Source of the DNA: Anaeromyxobacter sp.
GTDB lineage: Bacteria; Myxococcota; Myxococcia; Myxococcales; Anaeromyxobacteraceae
Length of the DNA stretch: 64,000 nt
Assembly: GCA_025360965.1 (NCBI GenBank)
Contig: JANYBC010000065.1
Coordinates: 1 to 64,000, forward strand
Direction: 5' to 3'
Notes under the pieces: model-generated
What the model saw: only the letters and a program-made list of their open reading frames with translations
The model's database searches: none
What the model was told of the DNA's origin: nothing
Part shown: positions 44,362 to 53,093 of the stretch, in pieces
How the letters are laid out: each line of letters starts with the position of its first letter
How positions within the stretch are numbered: the first letter of the stretch is position 1
Position numbers and translations under genes: made by a program

Positions 44362-45742
44362 CTTCCGCCCGCCCAGGCCGGCCGGCCCGACGCTGGAGGC
44401 CTGCCTCGCCGAGGCGTCGGCCGGTTCGCCCGCGGCCGTCTACCTCTTCGACGGCGACGCCTTCCTGGCCCAGCGGGCAGGGCGGGAGCTGGCCTTCGCG
44501 CTCGTCAAGGAGCAGGAGCGCAGCCTCAACCTGGTCGAGCTCGACGCCGCGGCCTCGCCAGCCGAGGTGGCCAACGAGCTGGTGACCCGCGGCCTCTTCT
44601 CGAGTGGCCGCAAGGTGGTGCTGCTGCAGGAGCCGGCCTTCCTCACCTCCAAGGAGGACGTCGAGGAGTCGTTCGAGGAGGCGCGGATCCAGTGGGGCGT
44701 GGGGCGGCAGCGCGAGGCGGCGCGCCGGCTGCTGGCGCTCTGCGCCAAGGCCGGCCTCGGGGCCCCCGACCTGCGCCCTGCGCCCGGCGACGACCCCGGC
44801 AAGTTCAAGGCGGCGCTCGGCAAGGCGCTCAAGCGCGAGTTCGGCTTCGCGCCCGGGGAGGACGGCCTCGCCTTCGTGGTGGCGGCGGCCGGCTACGCCA
44901 TCGAGCGCGAGATGAAGGCGGCCAAGGACGATTCGGGCGCGCTCGACGCGGCGCTGGAGCGAGGCCTGCCGCCGGGCCACGTGCTGGTGATCGCCGCCGG
45001 CAAGGTCGACGGCAAGCTGCCGCTCGTGAAGAAGCTGGCCGCGGCCGGGCGGCGCGTCGAGGTGGCGATCCCCCGGGAGGGGACCTTCGACGCCCACGTG
45101 GTGCTCGGCCCGGTGATCCAGACCCTGCTGGCCGGGACCGGGAGGAAGGCCGACGCCGGCGCCGTCGAGCGGCTCGAGGCGCTGGTGGGCGGCGACGCCC
45201 GCACCCTCGCCTCAGAGCTGCAGAAGCTGGTGGCCTTCGTCGGCGACCGCACCGTGATCGGCGCCGACGACGTCGAGGAGGTGGTGACCCGCACCGCCGA
45301 GGACCCCTTCTTCGCGCTCGGCAACGCCGTCGAGGCGCGCGACCTGCCGGCCGCCCTCTCGGTGGTCGATCGGACCGTGGCCGACGGCGGCAGCCCGCAC
45401 ATGCTGCTGGCCACGCTGGCCGGAACGGTGCGGCGGCTGGTGGTGGAGAAGGAGCGGGCCCGGGTGGTGGTGGGCGACCGGGTGCTGCGCTCCTCGCGGG
45501 ACTGGGAGGCGCAGGTCTTCCCATCCATCCCGCCCAAGGAGGTCGGCAAGAAGAAGCCCTACGGCTTCTGGATGAAGTACCAGGCCTCGACCCGGTTCGG
45601 GCGCGGCGAGCTGCTCGACGGGCTCGTGACGCTGCACGAGGCCGACGTGGCCATGAAGAGCGGGCAGGACGCGCGCATGCAGCTGGAGCGCGTCCTCCTC
45701 GGCCTGCTCGCCAGCACAGGATCGGAGCGGAGACCCGCATGA
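44351..45742 (+). CDS. holA: DNA polymerase III delta subunit with a long insertion
   Basis: Clamp-opening subunit of the clamp loader. At 463 aa it is about 110-120 residues longer than typical HolA. The start (AAVYLFDGDAFLAQRAGREL) and C-terminal part (EALVGGDARTLASELQKLVAFVG; DPFFALGNAVEARDLPAAL) are standard. An Arg/Ala/Lys-rich helical insert (about residues 100-190, with RQREAARRLLALCAKAGLG and KREFGFAPGEDG) lies inside the N-terminal domain. The frame is intact through it and codon use is uniform, so it is not a frameshift. Overlaps metG by 4 bases. Confidence 0.88.
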   Translation: MAGSFRPPRPAGPTLEACLAEASAGSPAAVYLFDGDAFLAQRAGRELAFALVKEQERSLNLVELDAAASPAEVANELVTRGLFSSGRKVVLLQEPAFLTSKEDVEESFEEARIQWGVGRQREAARRLLALCAKAGLGAPDLRPAPGDDPGKFKAALGKALKREFGFAPGEDGLAFVVAAAGYAIEREMKAAKDDSGALDAALERGLPPGHVLVIAAGKVDGKLPLVKKLAAAGRRVEVAIPREGTFDAHVVLGPVIQTLLAGTGRKADAGAVERLEALVGGDARTLASELQKLVAFVGDRTVIGADDVEEVVTRTAEDPFFALGNAVEARDLPAALSVVDRTVADGGSPHMLLATLAGTVRRLVVEKERARVVVGDRVLRSSRDWEAQVFPSIPPKEVGKKKPYGFWMKYQASTRFGRGELLDGLVTLHEADVAMKSGQDARMQLERVLLGLLASTGSERRPA

Positions 45743-47826
45743 CGACGCGCCTCGTGACCAGCGCCCTGCCGTACGCCAACGGCTCCATCCACCTCGGCCA
45801 CATGGTCGAGCACGTCCAGACCGACGTCTACGTCCGCTACCTGCGCAGCATCGGCGACGACGTCACCTGGATCTGCGCCGCCGACGCTCACGGCACGCCC
45901 ATCGAGGTCAACGCCGGCAAGGCCGGGGTCCCGCCGGCCCAGTTCGCCGAGGCCCACCGGCAGGAGCAGCACCGCACCTTCCAGGCCTTCGGCATCGCCC
46001 ATGACACCTACTACACCACCGACTCACCGGAGAACCGGGCCTGGGCCTACCGGATCTACGATGCCCTCAAGGCCCGCGGGCTCATCCACAAGAGATCGGT
46101 CGAGCAGCTCTACTGCGAGCATGACCAGCGCTTCCTGCCCGACCGCTTCGTCAAGGGCACCTGCCCCAAGTGCGCCACACCCGAGCAGTACGGCGACGTC
46201 TGCGAGAAGTGCGGCACCACCTATGATCCGCGGGAGCTCAAGGACCCGGCCTGCGTGCTCTGCATGCGGCCGCCGGTGGTCCGCAGCAGCGACCACGCCT
46301 ACGTCAACCTGCGCAGGCCGGAGGTGGCGGCCATCATCCAGGGCTGGGTCGAGGCCGAGGGGCACCTCGAGCCGGCGGTGCGCCAGCAGGTGAAGGGTTG
46401 GCTGGCCGACCTGCAGGACTGGTGCATCACCCGCGACGCCCCGTACTTCGGCTTCCCGGTCAACGACGCCGACTTCCCCGGCAAGTTCCTCTACGTCTGG
46501 CTCGACGCTCCCATCGGCTACCTCTCCAGCGGTGAGCACTACTTCGCCGCCGAGGCGCCCCCGGAGCGCCGGCTCACCCCGGAGGCCTACCGGGCCCGCT
46601 ACCTCGACGAGGGGGCGCCGGCGCGGCTCGAGCACGTCATCGGCAAGGACATCCTGCGCTTCCACGCCGTCTTCTGGCCGGCCATGCTCTGGGCCGCCGG
46701 CCTGAAGCGGCCCGACCGGATGGTGGTCCACGGCCACCTGACCGTGAACGGCGAGAAGATGTCCAAGTCGCGGGGCACCTTCATCAACGCCAGCACCTAC
46801 CTCGAGTCGGGGCTCGACCCGGAGCTGCTTCGCTACTTCTTCGCCGCCAACCTCTCGGCCGGCCCTAGCGACCTCGATCTCTCGCTCGAGGAGTTCCGCA
46901 ACCGGATCAACGCCGACCTCGCCAACAACGTGGCCAACCTGGCCAGCCGGGTGGCGGCGCTGCTGCAGCGGGCCACCGGCCCGGTTGGCTCGGCGGCGCC
47001 CGATCCCGAGGTGGTGTCGGCGGTCCGCGAGGCGCTGCCGCTGGCGAGGCGTGCCTACGGCGAGCTGCAGCTGCGCGAGGTGGTGCGGCTGGTGAGCCAG
47101 TTGGCCAGCGTCTGCAACCGGCGCGTCCAGGAGAGCAAGCCCTGGGAGAACCCGACCGGTCCAGCCGAGCAGGCGGTGCTCTACGCCATCGCCAAGGCGC
47201 TCGGGGCGCTGGCGCTGATGCTCCAGCCCATCCTCCCCAGATTCGCCGCCGCGCTGGCGAACGCCTACGGCCTGCCGCTGCCGACCTGGACCGAGTGGCT
47301 CGACCCGTTCGACGGCCAGCCGGTGGCGGTGCGCGAGAAGCCGCCGCAGATCGCCCGGCTCGACCAGAAGCAGGTTGAGAAGCTGATCACCAGCAGCGCC
47401 GAGGCCCCGAAGCCGGCAAAGGTGGCCAAGGGGGCCAGCCCGGCCGAGGGGGCCGGGAAGGCGACCGCCAAGCCGGCCGCCGAGCCACCGGTCTTCGGCG
47501 TCATCCAGTACGAGGACTTCGCCAGGGTCGAGCTGCGGGTCGGAGCCGTCCTCTCGGCGGCCCGGGTGGAGAAGGCCGACAAGCTGCTGCAGCTCTCGGT
47601 CGACGTCGGCGAGCCGGCGCCGCGCACCATCGTGGCGGGCATCGCCCAGGCCTACCCGGAGCCGGCCGCGCTGGTCGGCAAGCGGATCGTGGTGGTGGCT
47701 AACCTGGCGCCGCGCCCGCTGCGCGGCATCACCTCACAGGGGATGCTGCTGGCGGCCGGCGAGCCGCCGAACCTGCAGCTGGTCACGGTGGGCGAGGCCA
47801 TCGCCCCGGGCACGCGGGTGAAGTAG
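45739..47826 (+). CDS. metG: Methionyl-tRNA synthetase with C-terminal tRNA-binding domain
   Basis: Class I synthetase (695 aa from the ATGA overlap with holA). The HIGH motif is HLGH in NGSIHLGHMVEH. A zinc domain has paired cysteines (CPKCATPEQYGDVCEKCGTTY and CVLC). KMSKS appears as GEKMSKSRGTF around residue 335. A linker rich in Ala/Lys leads to a C-terminal EMAP/Trbp111-type OB-fold (YEDFARVELRVGAVLSAARV). The usual translation role is expected. tatD starts 2 bp downstream. Confidence 0.96.
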   Translation: MTTRLVTSALPYANGSIHLGHMVEHVQTDVYVRYLRSIGDDVTWICAADAHGTPIEVNAGKAGVPPAQFAEAHRQEQHRTFQAFGIAHDTYYTTDSPENRAWAYRIYDALKARGLIHKRSVEQLYCEHDQRFLPDRFVKGTCPKCATPEQYGDVCEKCGTTYDPRELKDPACVLCMRPPVVRSSDHAYVNLRRPEVAAIIQGWVEAEGHLEPAVRQQVKGWLADLQDWCITRDAPYFGFPVNDADFPGKFLYVWLDAPIGYLSSGEHYFAAEAPPERRLTPEAYRARYLDEGAPARLEHVIGKDILRFHAVFWPAMLWAAGLKRPDRMVVHGHLTVNGEKMSKSRGTFINASTYLESGLDPELLRYFFAANLSAGPSDLDLSLEEFRNRINADLANNVANLASRVAALLQRATGPVGSAAPDPEVVSAVREALPLARRAYGELQLREVVRLVSQLASVCNRRVQESKPWENPTGPAEQAVLYAIAKALGALALMLQPILPRFAAALANAYGLPLPTWTEWLDPFDGQPVAVREKPPQIARLDQKQVEKLITSSAEAPKPAKVAKGASPAEGAGKATAKPAAEPPVFGVIQYEDFARVELRVGAVLSAARVEKADKLLQLSVDVGEPAPRTIVAGIAQAYPEPAALVGKRIVVVANLAPRPLRGITSQGMLLAAGEPPNLQLVTVGEAIAPGTRVK

Positions 47827-47828
47827 CG

Positions 47829-48641
47829 GTGGGGTCCGGACCGGTGCTGATCGACTCCCACGCCCACCTCGACTTCGAGGACTTCGCCGGCGACCTCGAC
47901 GGCGTCATGACCCGGGCCCGGGCCGCCGGGGTGGGGCGGGTGGTCACCATCGGCCTCTGGCGCAAGGAGGGCGACTTCGGCAACGCCCTCGAGCTGGCGA
48001 CCCGCTGGCCCGGCACCTTCTCGGCCACCGCCGGCGTCCACCCGCACGAGTGCGCCAAGGTGAGCGAGGCCGACTGGGCCCGCTCCGCCGAGCTGGCGGC
48101 CGACCCGCGCGTGGTCGCCGTGGGCGAGACCGGGCTCGACTTCCACTACGACCTCTCGCCGCGCGACGTGCAGGAGGCCAGCTTCCGCCGCTCCATAAGG
48201 CTGGCCCACCAGGTCGGCAAGCCGCTGGTGATCCACGTGCGCGAGGCCGAGGCCGACTGCCTGCGGGTGCTGCGCGAGGAGGGACTGCCTGCGGCCGGCG
48301 GCGTGATCCACTGCTTCACCGGCGACGCGGCGGCTGCGAGGAGCTACCTCGACCTCGGGCTGCAGATCTCGGTGGCCGGGATCGTCACCTTCAAGACCGC
48401 AGAGCCGATCCGCGAGGCGGTCCGGCTGGTGCCGGATGACAGCCTGCTGGTCGAGACCGACTCGCCGTTCCTGGCCCCCGTCCCGTTCCGCGGCAAGCGC
48501 AACGAGCCGGCCCACGTGCGGCTGGTGGCCGAGAAGGTGGCCGAGGTGCGCGGGCAGCCGCTGGAGCGGGTGGCCGCCTTCACGACGGCCAACACGCGGC
48601 GGCTCTTCCGGCTGCCGGCGCCACCGGCGTCCGGCGGGTAG
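47829..48641 (+). CDS. tatD: TatD-family metal-dependent hydrolase/DNase
   Basis: 270-aa TIM-barrel hydrolase. Metal ligands are visible in IDSHAHLDF (HxH), VGETGLDFHYD, LVIHVREAE, GGVIHCFTGD and VETDSPFLAP. TatD-like enzymes are 3'-5' exonucleases or D-aminoacyl-type hydrolases; the substrate here is not known. The holB-tatD-metG association is common in bacteria and supports the identity. GTG start. The gene converges on a HAD phosphatase gene. Confidence 0.92.
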   Translation: MGSGPVLIDSHAHLDFEDFAGDLDGVMTRARAAGVGRVVTIGLWRKEGDFGNALELATRWPGTFSATAGVHPHECAKVSEADWARSAELAADPRVVAVGETGLDFHYDLSPRDVQEASFRRSIRLAHQVGKPLVIHVREAEADCLRVLREEGLPAAGGVIHCFTGDAAAARSYLDLGLQISVAGIVTFKTAEPIREAVRLVPDDSLLVETDSPFLAPVPFRGKRNEPAHVRLVAEKVAEVRGQPLERVAAFTTANTRRLFRLPAPPASGG

Positions 48642-48662
48642 GGCGCTCCCCGGGCCCGGGCC

Positions 48663-49394
48663 TCAGCCGTCCCAGCTCCCCCACTCGTCCTCGCGCTCGG
48701 CGTCGGCCTCGGCGCTCGACTTTCGGCGATCGGCCCAGCGGACCACCGGCCAGCCACGCCGCTCCGCCTCCTCGCGGAAGGGGTCCTTGGGGTTGACCAC
48801 CACCGGGTGGCCGACCGCCTCGAAGAGCGGCACGTCGGCCGGGGAGTCGGAGTAGAGCCAGCTCCGCGCCAGGTCGAGGTCCCAGCGCTCCAGCAGCTTC
48901 TCCACCGCCTCGCGCTTCCCCTCGCGAAAGACCACCGGCCTGATCAGCTGGTCGGTGAACTGCCCGCCCACGATGGTGGCGCGGGTGCCGAGGGCGGCGT
49001 GGGCCCGCAGGTGGGCGGCCAGCTCGTCGATGATGTACTGCGGCGAGCCGGAGGCGAGCAGCACGAAGTGGCCCGAGAGCAGGTGGCGCCGGACCTGGCG
49101 GATGGCGCCGGAGGTGATGCGGCGGCGCAGGTGCAGTTCGAAGCAGGCGCGGGCGTGTTCCTTGAGCTCGTCGGCGCGCAGGCCGGCGTGGCAGGTCGAG
49201 CCGACCTCCACCATGTCGTGCTCGGTGAGCCGGCCCCGGGCGTACTCGTAGATGACGCGCGGGATGCGGGCCCGCACCTCGGGGCGCATCACCTTCTGTC
49301 GGTAGAGGTACCAGGTGAAGATGGTCCCGGCGTTCCCATCGAGGAGCGAGTCGTCGACGTCGAAGACCGCTGCCGTCCGACCGAACGGGATCAT
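48663..49394 (-). CDS. HAD-superfamily subfamily IB phosphatase
   Basis: 243-aa SerB/CicA-like phosphatase. Motif I is AVFDVDDSLLDG (nucleophile D17, acid/base position D19), motif II LLASGSP, motif III lysine near KREAVEKLL and motif IV YSDSPADVPLFEAVG. The helical cap lies between motifs I and II. Close to the HAD-IB group that includes phosphoserine phosphatase-like enzymes, but the substrate is not defined. The C-terminus has an acidic tail (EADAEREDEWG). It follows the YhaM-like gene by 22 bp on the same strand. Confidence 0.85.
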   Translation of the reverse strand: MIPFGRTAAVFDVDDSLLDGNAGTIFTWYLYRQKVMRPEVRARIPRVIYEYARGRLTEHDMVEVGSTCHAGLRADELKEHARACFELHLRRRITSGAIRQVRRHLLSGHFVLLASGSPQYIIDELAAHLRAHAALGTRATIVGGQFTDQLIRPVVFREGKREAVEKLLERWDLDLARSWLYSDSPADVPLFEAVGHPVVVNPKDPFREEAERRGWPVVRWADRRKSSAEADAEREDEWGSWDG

Positions 49395-49416
49395 GCAGCA
49401 CCCTTACCACGGGCCG

Positions 49417-50949
49417 CTAGCCGGCCGGCGTGCCCTCGGGGGAGGGCGGCGCCTCGGTGGCCGCGGCGGGGGCGGCCGCTTCGGCCGGCTCGGGCGGGGC
49501 CGAGACCTCGGTGGCCTCGGCCGGCTTGCCCGGGTCGCCCAGCTTCGCCGCCAGCGCGGCGAACGGGCTGTGGGTCAGTCCCTTCTTCTCGCCGGGCGGA
49601 CGGTGCGGCCCCTTGTCACCCGGCAGGCGCGGACCGGTGTAGCCCTTGGTCTTGTCGCCGGGGCGGCCGAAGGCTCCGCGCTGCCCCCGGTCCGGCGGGC
49701 GCTCGGACCGCTCGGGGCGGGGCGCAGTGGCGGCCACGGCCGCGGCCGGTGGCGCCTCGGCGCCGGGCTCGGTGACCGGCCTGTCGCTGGCCCGCTCGAC
49801 CGGCCTGCGCTCCGGGCGGATCGGCTGCTGCGGCCGAGGCTTCTTCTCCGCCTTCCGCTTCCCCTGGGCGCCGGGCTGTCCTGCGGCGCCGCCGCGCGGG
49901 ATGTAGATCACCGGCGTCATGAACTCGGGCGGTGGCCCCTTCTTCTCGGCCTGGACGGTCGGGAGGGCGCCGCGCCAGATCATCTGCTCGTAGACGTTGT
50001 TGGTGTCGGTCCAGCGGCGGTGGCCGCTCTCGCGACCCATCAGGTTGAGCCAGCCGTTGATGCGGCTGTCGATCTCGTCCAGGTAATGGGTGAGCAGCGC
50101 CTCGAGCGTCAGCGGGATCTTGGGCGAGCCGTACTCGAGCTTGCCGTGGTGAGCCAGCACCAGGTGGACGACGTGGTGCTCGAGCTCGCGCGGCATGCCG
50201 ACGCGGCGGGCCTTGTCGTGGATCCACTGCGCCGCCATGACCAGGTGGCCGACCAGCTTGCCCTCGTCGGTGTACTCGGCGTTGCGGTCGCCGGAGAGCT
50301 CGCGGACCTTGCCGAGATCGTGGAGGAAGGCGCCGGCCACCAGCAGGTCGCGGTCGACCTGCGGGTACTGGTCGGCGAGCCGGTGGGCCAGCTTCATGAC
50401 GGCGACGGTGTGCTCGAGCAGGCCGCCGGCGTAGGCGTGGTGCACCGACCTGGCGGCCGGGGCGCGGCGCAGGCGCGCGGCGAAGTCCTCGTCCCCGAGG
50501 AAGGCGGCGATGAGCGCCTTGATGTGCTGGTCGGTGACGGCGTCGGCCAGGCCGAGCAGCTCGCTCCAGGCCTGCTCGTCGACCTCGGGGGCGGTGACCT
50601 TCTCCACCTTCTCGGGCTTCCTGGCCTCGGGCGGCGCGGTCCAGGCGAACTCGGCGGCCTCGAGCCCGGCGGCGTCGATCTTGGTGAGGGTCTCGATGCG
50701 GAGCTGGGGCTTGCCCTGGAAGGTGCCGATCAGCCCTTCGATCTCGACGAAGTCCTGCTCCTCGAAGAGCGGGACCACCTCGTCGAGCTTCTCGAAGAGG
50801 CGGGCCTCGAGCTCGCCGGTCTTGTCGTGGAGCGTGACCGCCAGGTAGGTCTTGCCGCTCTTGGAGGTCGGGGTGGCCTTCTTGGCGACCAGGAAGAGGC
50901 TCTTGAACTTCTCGCCTTCCTTGACGTCCTTGATCCAGGTCTTTTCCAT
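49417..50949 (-). CDS. YhaM-like 3'-5' exoribonuclease with disordered C-terminal extension
   Basis: 510-aa protein. Residues about 1-105 are an OB-fold (SGKTYLAVTLHDKTGELEARLF) and about 140-330 an HD domain with metal ligands in HHAYAGGLLEHT, GAFLHDLGKVREL and LVLAHHGKLEYGSPKIP. This order matches the YhaM exoribonuclease family of Gram-positives and Deltaproteobacteria. From about residue 345 the sequence turns Pro/Arg/Ala/Glu rich (KKPRPQQPIRPERRPVERA; PAEATEVSAPPEPAEA) for about 165 residues and is probably disordered and RNA-binding. Confidence 0.85.
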   Translation of the reverse strand: MEKTWIKDVKEGEKFKSLFLVAKKATPTSKSGKTYLAVTLHDKTGELEARLFEKLDEVVPLFEEQDFVEIEGLIGTFQGKPQLRIETLTKIDAAGLEAAEFAWTAPPEARKPEKVEKVTAPEVDEQAWSELLGLADAVTDQHIKALIAAFLGDEDFAARLRRAPAARSVHHAYAGGLLEHTVAVMKLAHRLADQYPQVDRDLLVAGAFLHDLGKVRELSGDRNAEYTDEGKLVGHLVMAAQWIHDKARRVGMPRELEHHVVHLVLAHHGKLEYGSPKIPLTLEALLTHYLDEIDSRINGWLNLMGRESGHRRWTDTNNVYEQMIWRGALPTVQAEKKGPPPEFMTPVIYIPRGGAAGQPGAQGKRKAEKKPRPQQPIRPERRPVERASDRPVTEPGAEAPPAAAVAATAPRPERSERPPDRGQRGAFGRPGDKTKGYTGPRLPGDKGPHRPPGEKKGLTHSPFAALAAKLGDPGKPAEATEVSAPPEPAEAAAPAAATEAPPSPEGTPAG

Positions 50950-51189
50950 AGGGCGCGGAAGCTAGCCTAAGCGGGCGGCCGAGACAACCGGATCGCCCCG
51001 GGAGGACGGGGGTTTGATCCAGGTCCGGGTGGAACTCGCCGGCCCGGCCCGGGGCAATCTGGCCGCTTCGTTCCTCGCGACCCACCCGGGGGGCGCGTTG
51101 AGCGGGCGCCCGGTGTCGATCCCGATGAAGAGATCCCCGACCGCTCGCGAGGAGTCGCGGCCGGTCTCGACCGGCACGCAGGAGGAAAC

Positions 51190-52320
51190 ATGCATGGAAA
51201 GCCGCTGATGTCAGCGTCGTTGCTCACCGTCGCGGCGTGGCTGGGCCTGGTCGGCTGCAGCGCCGAGACCGCCAGCCTCACCCCGCTGCAGTGGGTCAAG
51301 GTGCCCGGACTGGCCCCCAACGGCGCCCTGCTCGGGCCTGGCGCCTCCGGCGCCTTCGACGAGCGGGCCAACTTCACGACCGCGGCCTTCCGCGACGGCG
51401 CCACCATCCGGCTCTACTACGGCGGCAGCGACGCCACCGGGGCGCCGGCCGGGATCTCCTGCGGCCACTGGCGCATCGGCATGGCCGAGTCGGCCGACGG
51501 CGTCGTCTTCACGCGGGTCCCGGGCGCAGGCCCGGGCGGCGCCATGCTCGACAACGGCGCCGCCGGTGCCTTCGACTCACAGCTCACCTACCGACCCGTG
51601 GTGCTGAAGGACGGCGCCGTCTACCGCATGTGGTTCAACGGCAGCGCCGAGCCGTTCAACTGCCCGCCCGCGCCTATCGCCCTGCACCGGCGCATCGGCT
51701 ACGCCGAGTCGAGCGACGGGCGCTCCTGGTCCAAGCTCTACGATGGTGACGGGCCGGGAGGCAGCGTCCTCCCGCTCGGTCCGCCGGGATCGATCGACGA
51801 GCAACAGGTCGGCTACGTCGCGGTCATCCGGGACGGCGCCGGGTACAAGATGTTCTACTCGGCCAACGACGCCACCAACACCTGGCGGGTGGCCCTGGCC
51901 ACCTCGACCGATGCCCGCCACTGGACCAAGGTGCCCGGCAAGCTCGCCGGCGGCGCCATCCTCGACACCGGGCCCGACGGCGCCTTCGACTTCGCCTGCG
52001 CCTACCAGCCGACCGTCGTGAAGGAGCGCGACCAGCTCTACCGCATGTGGTACCGGGGCTGCGTGGCCCGCGGCGCCGCCAACGGCCCGAGCCGGGGGAG
52101 CATCGGGTACGCCGAGTCGAACGACGGCATCACCTGGATCAAGCTGCCCCAGCCGACCCCGGACGGCTCGGCGCTCGGCGTCGGCGTGGCCCCGGCCTTC
52201 GACTCGGGCGGCCTGACCACGCCGTCGGTATTCCTCGATGGCGCCGGCTGGAGCATGTACTACGCCGGCTTCGACACCACCGGCCAGTACTCGGCCGGCC
52301 TGGCGCGGGCGGCGCCGTGA
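51190..52320 (+). CDS. Repeat-propeller lipoprotein, glycosidase-like fold
   Basis: 376-aa lipoprotein with lipobox AWLGLVGC and a strong AGGAGG Shine-Dalgarno before ATG 51190. Five repeats share a G-G-x-x-L...G-x-x-G-(A/S)-(F/I)-D pattern (GGAMLDNGAAGAFD, GGSVLPLGPPGSID, GGAILDTGPDGAFD and two more) each followed by strands such as YRMWFNGSA, YRMWYRGC and WSMYYAGFD. This resembles five-bladed GH32/43/68-type propellers. Catalytic acids cannot be assigned, so carbohydrate binding is as likely as hydrolysis. It is coupled (GTGA) to a barrel gene. Confidence 0.7.
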   Translation: MHGKPLMSASLLTVAAWLGLVGCSAETASLTPLQWVKVPGLAPNGALLGPGASGAFDERANFTTAAFRDGATIRLYYGGSDATGAPAGISCGHWRIGMAESADGVVFTRVPGAGPGGAMLDNGAAGAFDSQLTYRPVVLKDGAVYRMWFNGSAEPFNCPPAPIALHRRIGYAESSDGRSWSKLYDGDGPGGSVLPLGPPGSIDEQQVGYVAVIRDGAGYKMFYSANDATNTWRVALATSTDARHWTKVPGKLAGGAILDTGPDGAFDFACAYQPTVVKERDQLYRMWYRGCVARGAANGPSRGSIGYAESNDGITWIKLPQPTPDGSALGVGVAPAFDSGGLTTPSVFLDGAGWSMYYAGFDTTGQYSAGLARAAP

Positions 52321-53093
52321 GTGCCAGGGCGTTGCTGGTGCTGCTGGCCGGGAGCCTGGCCGGTCCGGCCCTTGCCCAGACCATGCTCGATCAGGAGCAG
52401 CGGCTCATCGAGCTCCACTCGCTCTTGCTGGCCCTCCCGGCCCTGGACCCACCCGGCGCGCTGGCTCCGCTGCAGGGGCGGTTCGGGATCGAGGTGGTTG
52501 GCGTGCCGCTCATCGACGGCACCACCGGCGCCAAGACCCAGCTCACCGCCTCCGACCGGACCCGGATCATCCCGCGGCTGCGCGGCGCGCTCGGGCTCCC
52601 GCTGGGGAGCGACTGGCGGGCCTTCGTCGGGGTCGGCTGGATCCCGCCCATCGTGATCAACCGGGCCAGCTCCAGCATGGTGGGGCTCGAGGCCGGCGCC
52701 GCCTGGAACGCCGGGGCCTTCTCGGCCGGGCTCAGGCTGCACGGCGAGCGGGCCGACTCGAGGAGCCCGGTCACCAGCCCCGACACCCGCGACCGGCTGC
52801 TCACCCTGATCGGCGGCGCTGATCTCACGGCCGGCTGGCGCGTCGAGCTCGGGCCGGCGACGCTGACGCCCTACGCCGGGCTCGGAGTCGCCCGCGTCGA
52901 CGGGACCTTCACGGTCACCAGCGACGGCTACCGGCTCACCAGCCGGACCACCGACCTGGTGCTGGCCGCCGGCGCCCGCCTGCTGCTGCTCCGGCAGGTC
53001 GAACTGGTCGCCGAGCTGGTCGCTTGGCCCGGCCTGCTGGTCCATCCGGGCTTCGCCGTCGCCTGGGTGCCCCAGTTCGGCCCAGCTCAGTAG
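52317..53093 (+). CDS. Predicted outer membrane beta-barrel, coupled to the propeller lipoprotein
   Basis: 258-aa exported protein starting with the GTG of a GTGA overlap. Signal ARALLVLLAGSLAGPALAQ. Alternating strands follow (DWRAFVGVGWIPPIVIN, SMVGLEAGAAWNAGAFSAGLRLHG, WRVELGPATLTPYAGLGVARV, VELVAELVAWPGLLVHPGFAVAWV). The terminal residues (QFGPAQ) are not the classical aromatic end. Likely an outer membrane partner of the lipoprotein; function unknown. Its stop overlaps the convergent cupredoxin-like gene by 7 bp. Confidence 0.6.
   Translation: MSARALLVLLAGSLAGPALAQTMLDQEQRLIELHSLLLALPALDPPGALAPLQGRFGIEVVGVPLIDGTTGAKTQLTASDRTRIIPRLRGALGLPLGSDWRAFVGVGWIPPIVINRASSSMVGLEAGAAWNAGAFSAGLRLHGERADSRSPVTSPDTRDRLLTLIGGADLTAGWRVELGPATLTPYAGLGVARVDGTFTVTSDGYRLTSRTTDLVLAAGARLLLLRQVELVAELVAWPGLLVHPGFAVAWVPQFGPAQ

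Noticed and set aside
44351-45742. HolA as a frameshifted or fused gene because of its length
   Set aside because: The frame is continuous, codon use is uniform and both ends match HolA, so an insertion is more likely.
48650-48662. GC palindrome between tatD and the HAD gene as a strong terminator
   Set aside because: The stem is short with no loop or T-run; a role as a bidirectional terminator cannot be supported.
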